64,000 bases of DNA from Nymphaea colorata (lineage: Eukaryota; Streptophyta; Magnoliopsida; Nymphaeales; Nymphaeaceae): positions 10,907,952 through 10,971,951 of the forward strand of contig NC_045142.1 of the NCBI RefSeq assembly GCF_008831285.2, in the 5' to 3' direction. Below the pieces are notes generated by a model. That model saw nothing but the letters and a program-made list of their open reading frames with translations, was not told the DNA's origin and made no database searches. Shown here one piece after another: positions 49,060 through 60,237 of this stretch (position 1 is its first letter; every line of letters starts with the position of its first letter). A program made the translations under genes and the position numbers.

Positions 49060-50045
49060 GGTATGGTGTATGAAAAATAATAGAACACCAGGACCCGATG
49101 GTTTCACAGTCGAGTTTTCAAGGAATTCTAGAAGATCATTGGCCCTAATATCTTTGAAGTTGTCATAGATTTCTCGAAAACAAGAGAGTTGGTAAGGAAA
49201 GTTAATCACACTCACATCATTCCTAAAAGGAAAGGTGCAATAGATATTGCCAATTTTCACGCTCTCTCTCTATGTAGTGTTATCTATAAAGTTATTACCA
49301 AGGTGATTGTGGAGAGAAAGAAGATGATAGTGCCCCAGATAGTTGGTGAATATCATGGAGCCTTTGTTGCAAATCGTGTTATACAAGATCAGGTTTTACT
49401 AGTTCATGAGCTAATCAATAGCTTGGAAAATTTGCTTTCCCAATTGGTGCTTTTAAAACTTGATTTAACAAAGGCATATGATAAAGTCAGGTGGCCTTTT
49501 TGAGAAAGAATCTTTTGCATCTTGGGTTTAATGAAGAATGGGTGGCAAGAATTATGAAGTGTCTCCACTCCCTCTTTTGCCGTGGTGATAAATGGAAGAG
49601 AAGGTTATTACTTCCAAAGTGCCTGGGGATTGCAACAAAGGGATGCCATGTCCCATTTTTTTATTCAATCTTGTCATTAAAGTTTTCGCTAGTAAATTGA
49701 AAGAGGAGAAAAAATAAAAATATATTAAAATTCCTAAATGTATCAGCAACAATCTTTTCAACCAAGTTTATTTTTTGTTCATGACATGATCATTTTTTTG
49801 TAGAGCGGAGATTAACTATGTGCTTAATACCAAGGAAGCTCTTCTTGAGTTTGGCACCATAGCTGGATTGAGGGTAAATCCCCTGAAATCAGTTTATATT
49901 CTCTTTCATGTGGAACATGATTTGTGTAGAGATATTGGCAGAGCTTTAGTTTTCACAAGAGCAACTCTTCCTCTCACTTTCCTTGGATTGCGGCTGTTTA
50001 CTGGCAAGCAAAACAACTATCATTGCAGTGAGATTATTTGAAAGT
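49060..50045 (+). pseudogene. LINE ORF2 reverse transcriptase (broken)
   Basis: It begins NNRTPGPDGFTVEF, the conserved P-GPDG entry motif. After a frameshift come HTHIIPKRKGAIDIANFHAL and SLCSVIYKVITKVI, then GAFVANRVIQDQVLLVHELI and LLKLDLTKAYDKVRW, the first catalytic Asp region. A frameshift leads to LHLGFNEEWVARIMKCLHS. The [YF]ADD box should be near 49770-49800 but is shifted out (FLFMT, stop, SFFCRAE). NPLKSVYILFHV and LPLTFLGLRL follow. No active polymerase is possible. Confidence 0.88.
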
Positions 50046-50579
50046 TGAATAAGTTGTAGAAGCTGGAAATGTCACCTCCTTTCAATAATAGGTCACATTT
50101 GTCTTGTGAAGCATGTGACTTAACAAAGCATAAGATATTGGAGTATGGTTTTCAAGTTTCCTAAGGCAATGATTTGTAAGATCAATCAACTTTGTTGTAG
50201 ATTTATTTAGGGTGATAGAGAAATAGGCAGAACCATCCATCTTATCAACTAGAACCTAATGTGATTGCCCATGGAGGAAGGTGGAGCTGACCTTCTCAAC
50301 ACTGGACTTATAATGGAGCACACATGATTTTTACTTGTTTTCAAAGCTTGTTTAGTAAATTCTTTTTGGGCCACATTTGTCAGGAAAAAATATCTTTATG
50401 AAAATAGTTTATGCACTGTAAACTTCAACCAAAAACTCTTGGAGTTGGAGATGATTGTGTGGGGTTTGGTCTGACTGCAAGTTGGCTAAGGCAACTTAGC
50501 TTTGATCTAGTTAGAATACTGGGGATGGAGCATTCTTAAGTATTTGGCTACTGGTGAAGAACTTGATATAGCCAACTGA

Positions 50580-51310
50580 TTGATTCCTAGAACAGTTCAG
50601 CACATGCTCATGGTTAATCAACCTTCCTTATGGCAAAGTTTATGGTCATCATGGTTAAAACATGTCTTTGAACATGTTCATGTCAGCAAGAATGCAAAGA
50701 CATTCACTTGGGAGAACACCCTCTCAAGGCAGGACATCTACAATAAGGGACAAAGGCATGCACAACCACTTGATAAAGGCTGTTTCAGGTGTTGCTATTC
50801 CACGGCTAAGTGGACTAGTTACCTTGCATTAAATAATAAGCTTCTCACCCTTGATAGACTTTAAACTATGGATGTTAACCTTGTTATCATATGTGTGGTG
50901 CGCATGAAGCATACTCAATCTCTACATCACTACGATGTTAGAATGTCAAATAGTCTCCACATTGTGGAAATTTGTTGGAAGAAAGTTGGATTTAAAAATT
51001 AATGTCATATCTTCTATGATAGAAACTTGGAGTTGGAGGGTGGCTCAAAGATTCACAAGCAAATGGACAACGAAATGTTGGTCATTGTCTTTTTCGGTGG
51101 GTGTATGCGCACTATGGAAGCTTATAAGGAATGATATATGCCATGATAATGGTAAGTGTGGCAGTAAAGGTTCCTGGTGAAGTTTTGGGATGAGTTGAAA
51201 CAACTTATTTGCACTCCTCCTTGGATTGCCAATCATAGATTGGAGATACAAACTTGGCTAAGTTCTAAAGTCAGACCTGATCTCAAGTTTTGGAAGATTT
51301 AATTGGATAA
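50580..51310 (+). pseudogene. LINE ORF2 C-terminal zinc-binding region
   Basis: The frame 50580-50864 has WLKHVFEHVHVSKNAKTFTW and RQDIYNKGQRHAQPLDKGCF, like the zf-RVT region after plant LINE polymerases. The frame 50935-51180 has GVCALWKLIRNDICHDNG, which matches the ..WALWKARN..IF motif. It fades near 51310, and 51310-51790 is the decayed tail. Confidence 0.75.
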
Positions 51311-51948
51311 TTTTAATAGCCTATATCGAGGGTCGTGGTAATAAAAAAGTGGCTATTGTGATTTGCAATGAAGCTGCCACTTTTGTTCATGCTATGGTGC
51401 ATTGGTATCCTTGACACTAGCAATGGGAAGCTCAAGACCTTCTGCACTAATTTGCAACATCTTTGCCATCTTTGCCACTACAATGTACTCTTACACAATG
51501 GAATTCACAGGGCATGGGCATGTGGGACCCCTTTCAAGTGCAGGTCAATTTTGTGCTCCTTAATTCCAACCCAAATGTCAAGTCTCTTTTTTTGTTGTAA
51601 ATCTGTATCCATATTAATACTAGGAGGGAATGAGACCACCTACCAGTGGGATAATTCCTCTGTTGGGGTGGGTGTGTCTATTTTTTGGCTGTACAACTTT
51701 CTCTTTTTGTTTTTTTCTTGTAGCTCTTTTTTTTCTTTAATAAAAGTTTGGGAGCCATCCTCAGCAAACATTGGACAGGAAAATAACATTTGAAAACATA
51801 TTTGTTTTAAATCTTGATCAAAATCTGATTCAAATGTAGTTTTTTTTATGTAAAGTACAAGCTTTTTTGCCTGTGAACAACAATATGAACTTCAACATCC
51901 ATTTCAGTTATGATTAATGGCTCTTTTGGTGAATATTTTGAGACGGTA

Positions 51949-53197
51949 TCACTATAAAAGAGGGGCTATTAGTACCAAGAAAAAAGGCACATCAGTAAAG
52001 GTGTCTTTAGTGATGTTTACTTCATAGTTGGCAAACCCATGACTCGAACTCGGATTGACAAATGACCGGGTCATTGGGTCAGTGAGTTGACTCATCAACT
52101 TGGTCAAGTATTCAAATAACCATAATGCATTTTTACTGCAGCTGAATGAAGCGATTATGGGTGAGTTGGCACGAGTCAGCCCAAACCTTGACTCATGGCC
52201 AGATTTGTGGGCTAGCTTACTTGAGCAACTCCTGAATCAGCTAGGCGAGTTTGCCAACTATGGTTTACGTAGAAGACAACTCTAATGGCCGCTTCTTTTG
52301 ATCTTCAATGGTGTGGCCTCAACAAACATCACTAAGGATTATACTTTGATTGACATTCAACCAAAACCATCAGTCAAAATTCCTGTCGTGGGAATCCGTG
52401 GTGTTGTTTTCAATATGACTGCTAGTAAAGGTCCAACGTACTCACAAAGACATCATTGAAAGGTATCTTCTCTAAAGATCTCAGTGACGTCCCTTGAATG
52501 AACTTAGCAACCCTTTTATAGTTCTTCAATGCATCTTCTCAAAAACAATAGTAAAAACACCAACCGCGGTAAAGATCATGGTTTTCAGTGACATTTAAAA
52601 AAAGTGTTTGTAAAGAAACTACCCCTAACCCAACCATTTGATATTTTTTAGCAAATTTCTTATTTCATCTTGATGCCCCTTAAAAATTAAAATTTTTTAT
52701 ATGTAGTGTCCCTTAATTAGAAGTCTTTGGCTCTACCCATGCATTTTAGTATCGTTTTTCAATGAAATGCTACTAGTGGTCCCCACATATGAAAGCAGTT
52801 TTTGTGCATATTTTTTGTGTCAATGAAAGATTTAATTATTTCCTACACATTTTTTTTACACTTTCTGAGAGGTTAGTGTCATTACCTCCTTTGGTGACCA
52901 GCGGGGTTTTTTGTTTTCTTTTTCCTTGCATGTGCAGTCTTTCGATTGAGCAGTCGAGAACCAGAAGCTGTCCCCTGAGTAGAACAACCCTGCAAGTTCC
53001 TTTTCGTTGGTTTCTTATAGATGGAGGAGACCTATAGCAGTGCATAACATCACTAGCGTAAATATATAACGACGAAAAACTTTGATGAAGCAAAATTTAT
53101 TGATGCGAACAGCCACATTAGTAAAAGTGCCAATTTTTTTGTGATGTTTGAATAGATAGTCAGTGAAAGGGAGACAAGAAACCATATTTTCGTAACA
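51949..53197. mobile_element. Possible second CACTA-like remnant
   Basis: 51954 starts CACTATAAAAG and 53197 ends CTTTATAGTG. Between them are repeats of TTTAGTGATG and TTTCAGTGAC type, as in CACTA subterminal regions. There is no clean 3-bp duplication and similar words continue to 53330, so limits and class are doubtful. Confidence 0.3.
52023..52262. mobile_element. Short TIR element (MITE-like, 240 bp)
   Basis: CATAGTTGGCAAAC at 52023-52036 is repeated exactly in inverse at 52249-52262 (GTTTGCCAACTATG). The interior has ACTCGAACTCGG and GGGTCATTGGGTCAGTGAG words and no coding. No clear target duplication outside. Confidence 0.65.
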
Positions 53198-53329
53198 CTT
53201 TATAGTGTTTTCTGATGGTATATCGATGTCAGTAATATTGTCTTTACTCACGTGTCTTATTTTGTCAGGGTAGTCACTTGACACAAAATTCTCTGGTAAA
53301 GGTTTTAGTGATATTTTCTTCATTTTTAC

Positions 53330-54474
53330 TGACTTTTTTTTTGTTTTACATCTGATCCACTATTGTCTAGCTAATGTTGGTGATTATGGAAGCTTTCTTT
53401 CTCCATGTTAGGGGAAATGTTGAGTGATTGGGAATCAAGCCTTCAACATTGCTACATATTGGGCAAAGCTTGGTGTTGCTATCTTACTAATAACCTCACA
53501 GTATTTGACAAGCTCATAAATTTTCTCATGCTGGAGATCAATGACTCTCTAGGTTTTGGCTAACTCTAACATCAAAGTTAATCTAAAAGAATAAACTACT
53601 CTTCTCTTCTACGTTGGTAGGAAAGGTGAAGTCCCTAATGAGCACCCTTGGTTGTTTTTTGGGGAATTTACTTATTTCATACTTTTTGGACTTCGACTTT
53701 TCTTGAGGAATCTCAAGTTGAGTATCTATGAGTTCCCTATGAACAAGGTTAACAATTTTCTCAAGGGGCATGCTGTAACTGGTCGAGTTAGGGGCTAGTA
53801 AAGAGGCATGTCTATAGTTCCATTCTCATGAGCATTATGGCACCTCTGCATCTTAAGTGGCAGTTATACCTAAGTTGAATGGTGCATCAAGGCCATTATT
53901 GATGCTGACACAACTCAATACCCTAGAAACAGATGGACAATGGGTGGGTCTTCAAGCCTCTTTTTCAGGTGTTGCTGACCTGTCGCTCACCCAAAACGAG
54001 GTTGATCAATGTCTAGCAACTTTTCAAGACAATCCTCTTTCATATACAGGGAAATTATGTCATGCATTGTTGGTACATGTATTTTCACAAAGTAATTAGG
54101 GGCATTTGGATAACTAATTGCAATAACGCTGGATAGAAAGAGAGAGCATTTTTGCGGAAGTCAGGAGGGGAGGAGGAGCCTGGCAGGGGGCATAGCCCCC
54201 ACTAAGATTATGAAAAATAAAAACTTTTTATTTTAAGCTATCCAGATATTGTAATTGAGCCCTTGTAACAATTTTGAGAAACATTTGGATTTATGTGAAA
54301 ATGTTTCAAAAATTTATTTCGTCACGATTGAATCCTCTTAAGGAAACAATTCTTGGCTCAGCCCCTAGTGGTGGCCTTGTCAATTTAGAGGAAATGTGAA
54401 GCTAAAGAACTTCCAATCAATTATTAGACAGCGCAGCCCCTAGTGGAGCCCCAAGTGCTTCCAAGATTTATATG
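53330..54474. other. Intergenic, one unassigned frame
   Basis: A plus-strand frame of 80 codons (53857-54099; contains TLETDGQWVGLQASFSGVAD) is not recognised. 54150-54370 is a MITE-like patch with a GGGGGCATAGCCCCC palindrome at its left, an AT-rich middle and a CAGCCCCTAGTGG end. It resembles 22755-22930. Confidence 0.4.
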
Positions 54475-54599
54475 TATTTCCGTTAATTTCTGAACAATGA
54501 CTGTGTGGGGGTTAGGCCCCCATCCTTTTATTCCAACAAAATGGAGTAATATGTACAATAAAAAATGGGTCAACACAAGACCTCAACTCGTAGTATTAC

Positions 54600-57373
54600 T
54601 TCCTTTTAATGGATCCCACATGTTGTCATGGTGATCCATTTCCTATACAATCCATTGACCGAAATAATCGACAAAGGTTAGTTGCTTCAGGAAGAGACCA
54701 TCCCTTGCAAATAGAAAGCCTATTAAGAATTCTAGTGCTTATCAAAATGTTATTCACGATTTCTGTACCACATTCAATGTTGTTGCGTAAGTGCTGCTTT
54801 CAATCTCCATCATTGGCTAGAAGGTAAATGCGGCCTAAGTTATCCTCAATGTTCACCAAGTGCCCAGTGCATTCCACGAGAATCTCTGTCTCCAGCCATC
54901 CAGTATGATTCTCAAACCAGCAGGCCAAACCAAAACAGAACTGTCCAGAGGCATCTCTAATGAGTCCAGCTACTCTTCTTCTGTCATCCTTGCTCCACGA
55001 ACTAATGCTGATTTCTACCCATCTATCACAATGTCTATCTCCATTGCTCCATAGAATCCCAGAGCAGAGCTAGTTACAAATTTTAACCAGCTAAGTTCCT
55101 TTCCATTGAAAATTCCATCAGTCGTCGTTGTAGCGGGCCCAATTAGCGTTCCATTAAGTTTCCAATTAGAAGTTCACCCTTGTGCTTGATGTGATTGCGA
55201 GTTTTCCAGATAAACCATATTGCCATATGAAAATTGTCTTTCTAGCATTTGTCAAGTAGTTTGTCTTTAAATGTATTCTTATGCCACCATATAAGCCCTT
55301 GCATCAGGCTTGGGGGACAGTTGCGCCACTGTGTGGCCCTCCCAAATTTCACAAAAATGGATGTCCATATAAAATGAGCTTTCTTACAATTTAGAAAAGG
55401 TGCTTCATGTCTTCAATTTCCTACTTACAGACTAGGCACCTAGAGGCAAGTGACGTACCCTGTTTTTACACAAACCCATCAATAGGTAGACGACCTGAAA
55501 CACCTAAATAAACAGTGCAGGTGGCCCTTGGGAATTCTCTCCCTTTCTAGACAAGCTTGTTTTAATTGCTCTTGGGGCCTTTTTTTCCAATCCTTTGCCA
55601 AAATTCATGCCAAGTGAATTCTCCTTAATTTCTGTCTCTCCACACCAGAACATCAGAGTGCTCAACCTCAAGTTAGGGACAAGAGAGAGGTATATTTAAG
55701 CTGGCAAGGAACTCATTGATAGACTCCCCATTCCCCTCCATGATTTCTTTTACCATGCATCTGATCATGTCTTCTACCAGGTGGCGATGTGATATAGGGA
55801 TCTTATCAATCAGATGCTTTGATCTCCCATAATCCATCTAGAATTTGGCCATAGCACCATGCGCTACCTTCTAGTTGACATTTGCATCAATCCTACTCCA
55901 ACACTGAAATGCCCTTCTCCATGTGTTGGACACCCTTTTGCCTCTAACACTGCTTTAAATCAGTCATTTCTGCTCACAATACCAACCTTTAACAAGGTCT
56001 GCCCAAGGAGAAGACTGCTGGGTCACATGATACACTAAAAAGTCCAAGTTCAGTCGATTGGTTTCCTTGAGGTCTCTGAGTCCTACTCCTCCCTCTAATT
56101 TTGGGAGGCATAGAGTAGACCTTTTAATACGATGACAACTTTTGTTGTCTGCAGTATCACCCCATAAGAAGTTGGCTGCCATTTTACTCAGTTTCTTATA
56201 GGTAGTAGCAGGGATTTTAACCACCAGGCGACATATATAGAACATGTTTGATTAACCTGAGACTACTTGCAAAAGAAAGGCATCTTTGTTTCCAAAGAGT
56301 TAGCTTCTAGGATTAGCGAAGAATCAAGTGCCTACATTGTTCTTCTATCACATCATTCATTTGGAGGGGAAGGCTGACGTACATGGAAGGTAGCTGGCCT
56401 TGAGATCAGCCTAATTTTTGCTCTATCCAAGTGCGTACTTGGCTGTCCAAGTTGAATTGAAGAACTGAGCTCTTGGTAGTGTATATGGATAGGGGCCGAG
56501 AAACTAGAGAATTCGTCAAGACACGCTTTTAAGTTCCGGAAGTTCTTCAACCTTCCCTCTATGAAGAATATGATGTTGTTTGCATATAAAGTGGAGAAGG
56601 GGGAGTGGTCCCAGCCCCCATGGAGGGAATCCTGATTTGTTTTTTATTTACTTGAGCTTGTATATTGTGAGTAAGCATTTTCATAATTGTAATAAACAAG
56701 TAGAGGGAGAGCAGATCCCCCTGCCTAAGGCATCTCTTATTCTCAAACCAAATTCCTTCCTTGCCATTGATAAGTTGTGCAGATTTAACCGTGGTGATGA
56801 TTGTCATAAGTTTCTTTATCCATGAATCATGGAATCCTAAGTGGCACAGGGTAGCCTTCAAGAACTCCCAATTCACTGTGTCATAGTCCTTACTTAAATT
56901 AATTTTCACACAAGCTGACATCTTCTTGCTATTTTCAAAGATGTGAACAATTTCTTGGCTGAGCAAGAAGCTATCCTGAATGCATCTCTTAGGAAGGAAA
57001 GCACTTTGATTTTTTTGAGATAATCCTGTTTAGAATAGGGCGCATTTACTTTATCGTAATCTTTGTGACAAATTTCAGCATGCTAGAGTAAAGGGATATG
57101 AGCCAAAATTGCTCCACCTGATATGAGCCAAAATTGCTCCACCTGTGCCATGCCTTGCTCCTTAGGAAGAAGAAAAATATGGGCCTTGTTGACAGATTCC
57201 ACCAATCTGCCAGAATCAAAGAACCCACGTATAGCCCCTGCAACTGCCGCTTGCACGACACTCCAATTGCTTTGGAAGAAGCCATTTTCAAACCCGTTTG
57301 GTCTAGGCATTGAGTCCATTTCTGCATCCATGACCGCCCATTTGATTTCTGCTTCAATAACTGGTTTCAACAA
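54600..57373 (-). pseudogene. LINE 2 ORF2: reverse transcriptase and C-terminal region (broken)
   Basis: Minus-strand frames give EIKWAVMDAEMDSMPRPNGF (P-GPDGF entry motif, altered), KAHIFLLPKEQGMAQVEQFW, and MSACVKINLSKDYDTVNWEF with the first catalytic Asp (K-DL-KAYD motif altered to KINLSKDYD). Then come LGFHDSWIKKLM and GIWFENKRCLRQGDLLSLYL (RQGDPLSP motif). The YADD box is lost to a frameshift (near 56560). After it are KNFRNLKACLDEFSSFS and, in 55964-56245, KLSKMAANFLWGDTADNKSC and LPKLEGGVGLRDLKETN, then decayed sequence to the 3' end. Confidence 0.88.
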
Positions 57374-57599
57374 CTCATCATTCTCCTCATGAAAAATAGT
57401 AGGACACGGTGCTATGGTTTTGGGTAGACATCTTGAGCCATGGGTGGTCCCTAGTAGATTGACAAAAAAGTTAGTGCATGCTGTAATATATCAGGAGTAT
57501 TTGTCGCAAGCTGCCCCTCATGAGAGATAGCCTCAATCTTATTTCAGTACCTTCTCCCATTAGCAATCCTCTGGAAGAATTTTGTGTTTATGTCTCCAT

Positions 57600-58680
57600 C
57601 CCATATACATTTGATTCTTGACTTTTGATGCCATAGTCATTCTTCTAACCGCAGGAGCTTGGGTAATTTGCGTTTGAGCCTGCATTCTTTGTCTATTGCC
57701 TCTGCCGTGACACATTCGGTTTGGGCTTGGAGACATTTGATCTCGTTCTTATCCTCCATAATTTGGTGGGGGGAGATCATTTGCTCCTCCTTTGCACCAA
57801 ACCTTCATATTGTCCCTGGTTGCCTCCAACTTATGAATGAGTTTGATCATGGCGCAGCCCCTAGTATCCTCTGCCCAAGCTGAAAGAATTGGGTCACTAT
57901 ACCCTACCATCTCCTACAATACTAAAAGTTACGAACTAGGGTATGACCCCAAGTGCTGAACATGTGCTTGGCGATGCAAAGCAAGATTGAGTTATGGTCT
58001 GAGATACTCCTCAGTTGCACTTTCAAGTACAAAATCAATTCTGGGTCATCTATCCATTCATTAGAAATGTATCACCTATCAAGCTTAGACATGACATTCT
58101 CATGGCCCACAGGATTGTTAGTTCATCTGAATTTCATATCAGGACATGATATTTCATATAAGGCTAATTTGGCAACAAAATTGAAAAGAATAATACAAGC
58201 TTGAAGAGTCGGTGCCCTACCAGTCTTTTCACTGTTGTTTAGAACCACATTAAAATCACCCGAACAAATCACAGGTGCACTACAATGATTTAGATACAGA
58301 ATTAAGCTCAAAAATAGGTCCTTTCTGATTTTATAATTAGTATGCATATAAACTCCTATAGCCACAAAACACATGTCAGATGAGACTTTAGAGAGGTGTA
58401 AAACGACCTAGTGAGGATGTGCATGCCAGTTTTGGAGAGTCATTTCGTGCGGTCCCATAATGCAATAATGCCGCCCACGGTCCTACTATATGGATGTTAG
58501 AGATCAAACATCTCTATGGGATTTTTAGTTGGAACTTCTGAAGTTGTTCCATATTAAGTTTGGTATCAATTGCAAAAGCGATGGTTGTATTCATTTTCCT
58601 TAGAGCTCCTAGGAACTCATGTTGAGCTGGAGGAGCCATCAGCCGGTAGACATTCCTTAGTGAGGCTGGCCGTGCCCCCT
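57600..58680 (-). pseudogene. LINE 2 ORF2 endonuclease (broken)
   Basis: Frame 58123-58374 reads PVICSGDFNVVLNNSEKTGR, the conserved GDFN motif of APE-type LINE endonucleases, then FVAKLALYEISC. The upstream start is decayed (EFLGALRKMNTTIAFAIDTK at about 58555-58620). Downstream is only weakly recognisable to about 57600. Confidence 0.8.
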
Positions 58681-58898
58681 CCCTTCTCGGTTAACAGTTA
58701 GGTCTTGGAGATTCATTGTCCTTGTCATCATCCATAGCCTCTAAAAGTGTCTTTGCCTCCTTAGGATAGGGTGTAACCCCCCACCACAATGAGATCTTGA
58801 GGTTGTTGTATACTCCCACCTGCATCCCCAAGTGTATCACTCACTTTTGTTGGGCTAGTTCGCTTTTTTGCACCATTTACCTTCTTGTGCTTAAGAGT

Positions 58899-60116
58899 TC
58901 ATTTCTTGGCCTTCTCTACCATTGGGTTAATGTTGGCCACTGACGAAGAATTTGGATCAATTTCTAGGACAGTTGCACCCTTTAAGTTTGCTTGAATTAG
59001 GTCTTGGAGACACAAAGGTTTCTTGACTTGAATCTCTTTTCTTCCTTGTTGCATGGTTTGAGCATTTGGAATGACTCCAACCACTGCTCCACTTGCATCA
59101 ACCAACTTACCTGGTTCCTGCCTTTTTGCTTTTATGCATCCCGAAACCCTCACACCAGCATGTTTGGAAGAGCTCTCCATGTTCTCCTCAACCTCTGCAA
59201 AAATCTAAGGGCTTCAAATTTGTTTTGTTTCAACTGGGAATCATCTTTTTCCTTATTGTATTGTGGTCGTCTCTTAGGGTTTTAACCAATTGCCAAGTAT
59301 TAAAGACAACCATCAAAGTGAGTAGTAGACCCACATTTTTTACAGTAGGGTTCAACAAAAACCTTTTCCCATGCAATCTTCAGCTCAATCTCACAAATCA
59401 GACTAAACCCCAATGGTATTTCAGTTTTAATACGAGCAAAACCAAAATGTTGGAGATGCTTGGTATATTCATCAGCCTCCACAAAGGAGCCACCAATGAG
59501 GTCTGCAATGTCAATAAAAGTCTATGGACTCCACCATTCAGCTGGAAGGTCAGGTAGCCTAATCCATATTTGGACTCGATTGGAACTCTCAACCTGCATG
59601 GGCATGCCAGGGTGCCATTGGTTCACAATGAGGAATCTTCTTCCCACATGCCATCTGTCGGGCGACACGATCAATTTCAGATCAGCTTCAGTGGATGTGT
59701 GAAGTAAGAACATACCTTTCCCCACCGACGTGAACCTGAGATTGGCAATACCAGACCAGGCTTTTGAGGCTGATGAAGATGAAGTTGTAGTCAAGGCGAC
59801 CTTTCGCGACACCTCCAACAAGAGTAGCTATAGCACTGAGCTAAAATGGTTGGCACCGAACTTTGTATGACTCTTGAGAAATAACCAGGCGCCTCTTCCC
59901 TACCAGCCCTTTTTTCTCTAGTGGAGACATATCTGCTTTTGTCTCATACCTTCCCCCATCAACCACAAAGGCCCATAACTTTCCAGTTTTACGGTTCGAA
60001 GATGGCAGCGAAAACTCTCCACCGTTCACAGATTCCTCAGCTCCACCCAAGACCATGGGTTTGCCAATCCCACCTCTCAACCATGCTTTGATGCCCCTAA
60101 TGGGCCAGCGACCCAC
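58899..60116 (-). pseudogene. LINE 2 ORF1 (broken)
   Basis: It starts near 60116 (MGRWPIRGIKAWLRGGIGKP). After a frameshift, 59522-59821 is the DUF4283 core: ANLRFTSVGKGMFLLHTSTE, DLKLIVSPDRWHVGRRFLIV, VQIWIRLPDLPAEWW. Next, 59300-59482 has FGFARIKTEIPLGFSLICEI and VFVEPYCKKCGSTTHFDGCL, a CCHC knuckle with Cys-Cys-His-Cys spacing. The tail 58899-59180 is basic and Ser/Lys-rich. It is homologous to ORF1 of the first LINE. Confidence 0.88.
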
Positions 60117-60237
60117 CGAGGCCAGCTGCTACCTCCTTCACAATGCCAAAATCTACTGTACCCTAGGAGAGAGAACGTTCATCAGGAGGGCAAGAAGTTG
60201 GGAGGAAAATGGTGGTTTGTTCTATTTCCGTTAATTT

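Larger units (their letters stand above)
35541..51790 (+). mobile_element. L1-type LINE, split by CACTA and hAT insertions
   Basis: Plus-strand blocks appear in the correct LINE order: a DUF4283-type ORF1 domain (35600-36000), ORF1 continued (41257-42290), endonuclease start (42290-42703), endonuclease end (48400-48760), reverse transcriptase (49075-50045) and the C-terminal zinc-binding/RNase H-like part (50580-51310). The gaps are exactly filled by the CACTA (36034-41243) and hAT (42712-48391) elements. The likely 3' end is around 51720-51790 (TTTAATAAAAG). Outer target duplications were not identified. All frames are broken. Confidence 0.85.
54490..60222 (-). mobile_element. Full-length L1-type LINE with perfect target duplication
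   Basis: TATTTCCGTTAATTT occurs exactly at 54475-54489 and 60223-60237, a 15-bp target-site duplication of the size made by target-primed insertion. Between them, on the minus strand, ORF1 and ORF2 domains follow in the correct order. Length is 5733 bp. There is no long poly(A). The 3' end has a hairpin (GGGGG, loop TTAGG, CCCCC at about 54507-54521). All frames are broken, so it is dead but not truncated. Confidence 0.93.

Noticed and set aside
53857-54099. 80-codon plus-strand frame
   Set aside because: Composition is gene-like, but no family, splice sites or neighbours support it.
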